NCBI RefSeq assembly: GCF_040645195.1
Contig: NZ_JBEYXW010000032.1
Coordinates: 3,837-67,836 of the forward strand
Source: Prauserella_A sp040645195
Lineage (GTDB): Bacteria > Actinomycetota > Actinomycetes > Mycobacteriales > Pseudonocardiaceae
Length of the DNA stretch: 64,000 nt
Direction of reading: 5' to 3'
The first letter of the stretch is position 1. Each line of letters starts with the position of its first letter. The translations under genes were made by a program, and so were the position numbers. Under the pieces are notes generated by a model that was given only the letters and a program-made list of their open reading frames with translations, did no database searches and was not told the origin of the DNA. Positions 59,452 through 64,000 of the stretch are shown here, one piece after another.

Positions 59452-59470
59452 CTATAATATATATTATCTA
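59452..59470. promoter_or_regulatory. Palindromic AT-rich operator before the second ring operon
   Basis: ATAATATATATTAT (59454-59467) is a perfect 14-bp palindrome, flanked by CACT and CTAATAGG. It lies between the aldehyde dehydrogenase stop and the acyl-CoA dehydrogenase start. It is the most symmetrical member of the AT-rich set and contains -10-like boxes on both strands. Confidence 0.6.
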
Positions 59471-59512
59471 ATAGGTGCCGAAGTTGCCAGCTGGCGCGGA
59501 CGCCCGAAACTC

Positions 59513-61012
59513 CTAACCCACAACGACCGTCTTGCTCTCGAGGTAGTGGAGGAGGCCCTGCCGTCCGCCCTCGCGACCGATCCCGGACTTCTTCATCCCG
59601 CCGAATCCGATCCCAAAGTCTGCTCGCTGCGCGTTGTGCCCCACGGTCCCGGATCGAAGTTGCCTCGCCACGCGGCGGGCGCGGCCGCGGTCTTGTGTAA
59701 ATATTGATGCGTTCAGGCCGTAGACCGTCTCGTTGGCGATCCGGACCGCCTCCTCTTCGCCCTTTGCCGGGATAACACACAGAACCGGGCCGAATATCTC
59801 CTCCTGCGCGATCGTGCTGGAGTTATCCACGTCCGCGAAAACCGTGGGTTCGACGTAGAATCCGCGGCGTGGCAAGTGTTCAGGGCGGCTTCCGCCAGCG
59901 ACCAGCCGAGCTCCCGACCGCGTCCCCTCGTCGATGTAGCGCAGTACCCGCGACATGTGGGCCTCGCTGACGACAGGCCCCATCTGCGTCTCCTGCGAGA
60001 ACGGGTCACCGATGACGATCGACCGCGCACGGTCCGCGAGCGCCTGGACGACCTTGTCATAAATCCGCTCGTCAACCACTGCACGCGTCAGCGAGGCACA
60101 GACTTGACCTGAGATTCGCGCCATTCCCGCCACCAACGCGTCCGCCACAACATCAACCTCTGCGTCATCTAGGACAACAGCAGGCGACTTGCCACCCAAC
60201 TCGAGTGTGCAGCGGGCAACCCGTTCCGCGCATAACGATCCGATGGCCCGGCCGGCCCCCGTGGAGCCCGTGAAGGCAATCTTGTCCACCCGGTCGTCGC
60301 GGACCAGAGACTCTGAAGCTTTCCGGTCCGCAGTCACGACGTTGAACACACCAGGGGGAAGGCCGATCGATTCCGCGATCTCCGCGGCGATAAGACCTTC
60401 AACCGGGGCCTCGGGCGCAGACTTGAGCACGAATGTGCTGCCACTGAGGAGTGCTGGTGCGAGTTTATGGGTGATCGAAGCGACGGGCGAGTTCCACGGG
60501 ATGATTGCACCCACCACTCCCACGGGCTCATGAACGATCCACGCCTCCTCACCGCCGGAGGTCGGCGAGACCCGCTCCTCGAACGGGAAGGAGTCCGCGA
60601 GATCAGCAACAAGCCGGAGCTCGGCGATGGATCTTTCGACCAGGTTCCGCGCCATCGCAGCAGTGATTCCCGTCTCGCGCGGCTGGACGGCTGCGACATC
60701 ATTAATCCGACTCGCCCACCTAGAAGCGAATTCACGAAGGATGTCAGCCCGCTGACGGGCGGAGAAGGTGCGCCACGGTCCATCGTCAAAGGCGCGACGA
60801 GCAGCATCGACTGCTCTGGCAATGTCGGCCTCGTGCGCCTCCGCAACGCAGTAGACGGGTTCGCCGGTCGTAGAATCCACCACGTCGAAAGTCGACTCCG
60901 TCGACGGCTCACACCACTCTCCGTCGATGTAGAACCGATCCGGATGCCGTACGGGAACTTGGGTCACCATGGTGCTCCATTTGCTGTCGTCGCGGGAAAT
61001 GGGAGTTGTCAT
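59513..61012 (-). CDS. NAD(P)-dependent aldehyde dehydrogenase
   Basis: A 499-residue aldehyde dehydrogenase. FYIDGEWCEPS near 28, IIPWNSPVASITHKLAPALL near 165, FTGSTGAGRAIG near 242, the base Glu in LELGGKSPAVVLDD near 266 and the catalytic Cys in SGQVCASLTR near 299 are intact; EEIFGPVLCV is near 400. It oxidises an aldehyde or semialdehyde to acid. ATG 61012 follows GAGGG; an internal ATG at 60970 is an alternative. With the upstream HIBADH-like gene it could form a hydroxyacid to semialdehyde to acid route. It is separated from that gene by about 370 bp. Confidence 0.9.
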   Translation of the reverse strand: MTTPISRDDSKWSTMVTQVPVRHPDRFYIDGEWCEPSTESTFDVVDSTTGEPVYCVAEAHEADIARAVDAARRAFDDGPWRTFSARQRADILREFASRWASRINDVAAVQPRETGITAAMARNLVERSIAELRLVADLADSFPFEERVSPTSGGEEAWIVHEPVGVVGAIIPWNSPVASITHKLAPALLSGSTFVLKSAPEAPVEGLIAAEIAESIGLPPGVFNVVTADRKASESLVRDDRVDKIAFTGSTGAGRAIGSLCAERVARCTLELGGKSPAVVLDDAEVDVVADALVAGMARISGQVCASLTRAVVDERIYDKVVQALADRARSIVIGDPFSQETQMGPVVSEAHMSRVLRYIDEGTRSGARLVAGGSRPEHLPRRGFYVEPTVFADVDNSSTIAQEEIFGPVLCVIPAKGEEEAVRIANETVYGLNASIFTQDRGRARRVARQLRSGTVGHNAQRADFGIGFGGMKKSGIGREGGRQGLLHYLESKTVVVG

Positions 61013-61384
61013 CAGGCGACCCTCACCGCTTCGCCGCTGATGTCCGCCACCTGCCACCGGCGTCAATACGCCCCGGATGGACCGGTCGAGGTTGACGTCT
61101 CGATCATCGAGCTCGCCCACCACGTCAAAGGTCTTGGCACAGGAAAAGGCCTACACAGCCCCAGCGAGCCGAACGAGATCGCTCCTGAAATTACGCACGT
61201 CCTCCTCTCCCGACCAGTCCCCGCAGCGTCGCCTTGCCAAGATCAGCAGAGCCGACAATGACGATGGCCACCGCACCTTCGAAATTCAGTCCGGGACAAG
61301 ACCTAATCGATCGAAGGTCCCATCTCGACCTGCCCGATTCGGCCAAGCTCACTGGTGTGGGTCTTTACACGGCGACTCGACTTG
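61013..61384. other. Intergenic region without a supported gene
   Basis: About 370 bp between the HIBADH-like stop and the aldehyde dehydrogenase start on the same strand. Frames are open in part but show no family motif. No strong hairpin or promoter was found, so it is unclear whether the aldehyde dehydrogenase has its own promoter. Confidence 0.45.
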
Positions 61385-62314
61385 CTAACTTCGGACCTCA
61401 ACGCCGGCACGCTGCTCCTGCAAGGCAAAGGTGGCCCACGCATCTCGCTCGTTCCAACCCTCATCAGATGCGGTCCTCGCCAGTTCGAGGCACTCCCGAC
61501 CGAGGGGCAACGGAACTCCGAGTCCGTCGGCGAGGTCATTCACCAAGCGGATGTCCTTCAAAGCCAGCACGTGGCGGAAGCTCGGCTCTCCGTCGATGAA
61601 CTCGCCCGTGAGCACCCGCGATGGCAGGCCGACGTGCAACTGATCCAGCTGGCCGAAGGCTCCCTTACCCACGAACTCAGTTAGCACCGCCGGACTCACG
61701 CCGGCCTTGACCCCCAGCGTGAAGATCTCCGCCAAGGTTTGGCGGACGATGTGGATTCCCATGTTGTGGACCAACTTGCAGACGTTGCCGCTCCCGACCG
61801 CACCCGCATGAATGATCGTGGAGCTGGTGAACGCCAGAATTGGCTTCGCCCGTTCGAATGAGTCCGCCGACCCACCGATTGCGATAGTCAGAGTTCCAGC
61901 CTCGCCGCCTACCTTGCCACCGGCGACTGGGGCATCGACAAACTCGACGCCGCGTTCTTCCAACCGCTTAGCTGCGCGTTCCACCACACGAGGGTGGTTG
62001 GTCGTCATATCGATCACGAGGTCCCCCGGCGCGAGCGACCCACCGAGACCGCCTTCACCGAACAGGGCGGCTTCGAACTCGTTCGGTCCCGGAAGACAGA
62101 GGATCACGACCTTCGAACCCTCGAAGTCCGCGAGCGAATCGGCGCCGCGCGAACCCCGCTCGACGAAGTCGGCCACGAGGTCTGCGTTGAGATCAAAGAC
62201 AGTCAAAGGGACGCCCCCCTTGGCGAGGTTCCGCGCTATCGCGCCACCCATTGCGCCCAGCCCTATGAAACCAACCTCCTCGTAGGATCCAGGATCTGTC
62301 TGGTATTTCGACAT
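61385..62314 (-). CDS. NAD(P)-dependent beta-hydroxyacid dehydrogenase (HIBADH-like)
   Basis: A 309-residue oxidoreductase. The cofactor motif VGFIGLGAMGGAIARNL is at about 14-30, the substrate motif FVDAPVAGGKVGGEAGTL near 125 (D-A-P-V-x-G-G) and the catalytic Lys in GNVCKLVHNMG near 178. It matches 3-hydroxyisobutyrate dehydrogenase-type enzymes better than its paralogue at 41.2 kb. It is 55 bp downstream of TctB and probably co-transcribed with the tricarboxylate-type uptake genes, so it may act directly on the imported hydroxyacid, with the aldehyde dehydrogenase finishing the oxidation. Confidence 0.88.
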   Translation of the reverse strand: MSKYQTDPGSYEEVGFIGLGAMGGAIARNLAKGGVPLTVFDLNADLVADFVERGSRGADSLADFEGSKVVILCLPGPNEFEAALFGEGGLGGSLAPGDLVIDMTTNHPRVVERAAKRLEERGVEFVDAPVAGGKVGGEAGTLTIAIGGSADSFERAKPILAFTSSTIIHAGAVGSGNVCKLVHNMGIHIVRQTLAEIFTLGVKAGVSPAVLTEFVGKGAFGQLDQLHVGLPSRVLTGEFIDGEPSFRHVLALKDIRLVNDLADGLGVPLPLGRECLELARTASDEGWNERDAWATFALQEQRAGVEVRS

Positions 62315-62369
62315 TCATGCTCCTTCTCGTGTGTGATCGTGGACGCGCTACCTACTGGTCGACCGACCG

Positions 62370-62915
62370 CTAGCCTGGGGACGGCAGACCCAGCAGGACC
62401 ACGAAGAACCCGTGAACTACCGCGCCGCTCAAGACGGCGATGATCAGCGTGCGAAGCCAAGGCTCACGGCGGATCAGCCTCGCCATGTACACCGTCAGCA
62501 CTAAGGTGCTGAGGAAGTAACCTGTGAGGTAGAACAGCAGCAGGAAACCCACCACCCCCGCGAACCCGGCTGCAACTCGAATCAACTCGCCGCTGGTGGT
62601 ATTGAGCAGCTCGATATCAGCCACCGGCTTGATTCCCAAGGCGACGGCCAGTACCGCAAGCAGGATGCTGACCGTCAGGATCCAGAACCCGGGGCCCGGC
62701 TCACGCAACCCCCCGATCGGCAGCACGAGTGCCTCGCGAGCAAAGGCTAGGGCAATGATCAACAGGATGAGAGCAGGGATTCTCCGAACCACCCAGCGCT
62801 TCCCGGAAGCAACCTCAGCATTTGTGTCCTCCGTGTCATGCGCCATCGTCTGCGTCTCCATGTCCTGCTCCACCAATGACTCAGAGGGAGTGGGTGCCTC
62901 ACCGATGGAACTCAC
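62370..62915 (-). CDS. TctB-like subunit of a tripartite tricarboxylate transporter
   Basis: A 181-residue membrane protein with four hydrophobic segments. The first is IPALILLIIALAFAREAL; the following GGLREPGPGFWILTVSILLA (about 68-87) is the G-x-G-F-x-P/W turn typical of TctB. Its N-terminal 40 residues are acidic and unusual. TctB is the small membrane subunit. It is coupled to TctC by GTGA, but the large TctA permease gene that normally follows is absent; a dehydrogenase follows instead. It may work with a TctA encoded elsewhere. Confidence 0.85.
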   Translation of the reverse strand: MSSIGEAPTPSESLVEQDMETQTMAHDTEDTNAEVASGKRWVVRRIPALILLIIALAFAREALVLPIGGLREPGPGFWILTVSILLAVLAVALGIKPVADIELLNTTSGELIRVAAGFAGVVGFLLLFYLTGYFLSTLVLTVYMARLIRREPWLRTLIIAVLSGAVVHGFFVVLLGLPSPG

Positions 62916-63886
62916 GGCGACAGTTGCTCCTTGTAGGCGACGAACTCCTCGCGGACCACGTCAGCGACCTCCTCGCCCATCGGAATTTCGGGCAGCGCCA
63001 GCACTTCCGTCATTGCCGATATGGCCTTCGAGTCACGGCAGGCAGCCAATGCCCCCTCGAGCCTCTCTGTGACGCCGTCCGGCATACCGGCGGGACCGGC
63101 CAGGTAGAACGACGCAGAACTCGGTCCAGCAAACCCTTCGACTCCCAACGACTCGAAGGTCGGGACGTCGGGAATGATGGTCTTGATATCGAGGCCGCTC
63201 GCGAGGATTTTGATCTCACCGCTGCGCGCCTGCTCCAGGAGGGGAGCGCCGATCGAGTCGTAACCGACCTCGATGTCGCCGCGGAGCAGTCCCTGCAGGA
63301 TAGCGGTCTGGGACTCGAATGGGACGACCGTCCACGACAGCGAGTTCACATCGATCAGTGCGTCTAGGCGATGACGTGTCGCGGAGGTTGGCCCGTACTG
63401 ACCGGCCTTCAGACCCGAGGTGCCAAGAAGTTCCTCCATGGAGTCGATCGGGGAGTCCGCGCGTACGTAGACCACATCCGGGGTGCTGCCTGTCTGGGCT
63501 ACGACCTGGAGGTCCTCGGCCGCGTAGCCGGCCTGGTCATCGACTACCGGGATGACCGACACGACCGCGGTTCCTACAAACCCGAGGGTGTACCCGTCAG
63601 GATTGGCATGCGCGATGTTGCGGCCACCGGTCACACCGTGCGCCGTCTCCTGGTTAATGGCCACGATGCTCTCTCCGAGCTCATCTTCCAGACAGCTCGC
63701 CCAGAGCCGCGCCTGTACGTCGGTCGTCCCGCCGGCGGAGGCCGGAACGATGAGCTCGATGTGCTTTGACGGGTAGTCGTCGCCATCGCCGGCTCCTCCG
63801 CCGGCGCCAAGTACACCACCGCAGCCACTCAAACCGACCGCCATAACGATCGTCAGACCACCAGCTGCAAGGGATTTTCTTTGCAT
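62912..63886 (-). CDS. TctC/Bug-family substrate-binding lipoprotein
   Basis: A 324-residue extracytoplasmic binding protein. The signal peptide ends in the lipobox GLSGC with Cys at about 22, followed by a Gly-rich linker. The mature part has PSKHIELIVPASAGGTTDVQ (about 39-58), ETAHGVTGGRNIAHANPDGYT near 79-99 and a C-terminal GMPDGVTERLEGALAA. Bug proteins bind carboxylates such as citrate, glutamate or terephthalate. GGAGGAAG precedes ATG 63886. It is first in a short operon with TctB and the dehydrogenase, indicating import of a carboxylate. Confidence 0.9.
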   Translation of the reverse strand: MQRKSLAAGGLTIVMAVGLSGCGGVLGAGGGAGDGDDYPSKHIELIVPASAGGTTDVQARLWASCLEDELGESIVAINQETAHGVTGGRNIAHANPDGYTLGFVGTAVVSVIPVVDDQAGYAAEDLQVVAQTGSTPDVVYVRADSPIDSMEELLGTSGLKAGQYGPTSATRHRLDALIDVNSLSWTVVPFESQTAILQGLLRGDIEVGYDSIGAPLLEQARSGEIKILASGLDIKTIIPDVPTFESLGVEGFAGPSSASFYLAGPAGMPDGVTERLEGALAACRDSKAISAMTEVLALPEIPMGEEVADVVREEFVAYKEQLSP

Positions 63887-64000
63887 TCTTCCTCCAAGGG
63901 GACAGCTAAGGGTTGTCTCGTAACCCGGTGTCGGTCGAGTTGCGTCCTTGGTTGATCATGGTGTGGTGCAGGTGATCTCGGCGTCGCGGTCGGAGTGGAT
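63887..64000. other. Right-edge upstream region of the TctC gene
   Basis: It should hold the promoter of the TctC operon; no clear -35/-10 pair was found. At the far right the plus strand opens a frame from a GTG near 63970 (VISASRSEW...), too short to identify. Confidence 0.35.

Noticed and set aside
42237..59470. CRISPR-like or repeat-array interpretation of the AT-rich sites
   Set aside because: The sites are single, widely spaced and always next to gene starts, with no spacer structure.
63970..64000. Possible transposase start at the right edge
   Set aside because: Only about ten codons are visible and no terminal inverted repeat can be identified.

Overview
The window is high-GC DNA with GTG starts, many 4-base start/stop overlaps (ATGA or GTGA), leaderless-looking promoters and FCD-type GntR regulators. 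This points to an actinomycete, probably of the Pseudonocardiales; that placement is inferred from style and gene content. Nearly all the sequence is catabolic: CoA ligation and transfer, beta-oxidation, ring cleavage, aldol cleavage, and uptake of organic acids and sugars. No rRNA, tRNA, CRISPR array or complete mobile element was seen.

Layout. 1-2.2 kb: a truncated amidohydrolase, then a 2-hydroxyacid dehydrogenase plus a hydroxypyruvate-isomerase-like pair. 3.0-9.3 kb: a seven-gene minus-strand operon (crotonase, acyl-CoA dehydrogenase, SDR, two 3-hydroxyacyl-CoA dehydrogenases, a BadI/MenB-type ring hydrolase and a degenerate acyl-CoA dehydrogenase) that looks like an alicyclic CoA-ester pathway. 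9.4-12.5 kb: zinc alcohol dehydrogenase, MarR regulator and MFS exporter. 12.6-20.2 kb: an eight-gene minus-strand operon with an acyl-CoA dehydrogenase, an AhpD-like protein, a Cys-less thiolase-like protein with a DUF35 partner (retro-aldolase pair), a CaiB/BaiF CoA-transferase, MaoC, an amidohydrolase-like protein and an MHS transporter. 20.4-32.2 kb: crotonases, a dienoyl-CoA-reductase-like SDR, a FadR-type GntR regulator, acyl-CoA ligase, CoA-transferase, cupin, aldehyde dehydrogenase, 3-hydroxyacyl-CoA dehydrogenase, SDR and alcohol dehydrogenase.

32.5-40.4 kb is a separate plus-strand sugar island: two TIM-barrel isomerase/epimerases, GntR, an apiosidase-like glycoside hydrolase, a Tat lipoprotein binding protein, two permeases and a YesL-like protein, with no ATPase gene. 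41-64 kb is a second organic-acid/CoA region: PrpD-like protein, thiolase, MFS, FabG-like SDR, GntR, and a minus-strand operon of acyl-CoA dehydrogenase, SDR, fused class I CoA-transferase, a second BadI-like hydrolase, CitE-like lyase, MaoC, acyl-CoA synthetase and CaiB/BaiF transferase. It ends with aldehyde dehydrogenase, a 3-hydroxyisobutyrate-dehydrogenase-like protein and TctB/TctC without TctA. Three decayed genes (SDR, GntR, carboxymuconolactone-decarboxylase-like) lie between 43.8 and 49.4 kb.

Two local regulons can be read from the DNA. In the first 32 kb a 15-bp site of the form TNNTGT-N3-ACANTA recurs at about eight promoters, several times directly over the -10 box, next to the FadR-type gene at 23.1 kb. 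In 42-59.5 kb, very AT-rich near-palindromes containing ATATAAT sit before genes around the second GntR at 49.4 kb. Together they suggest one large, modular, inducible island for a cyclic, probably branched, carboxylic acid. The actual substrate is not determined by the sequence.
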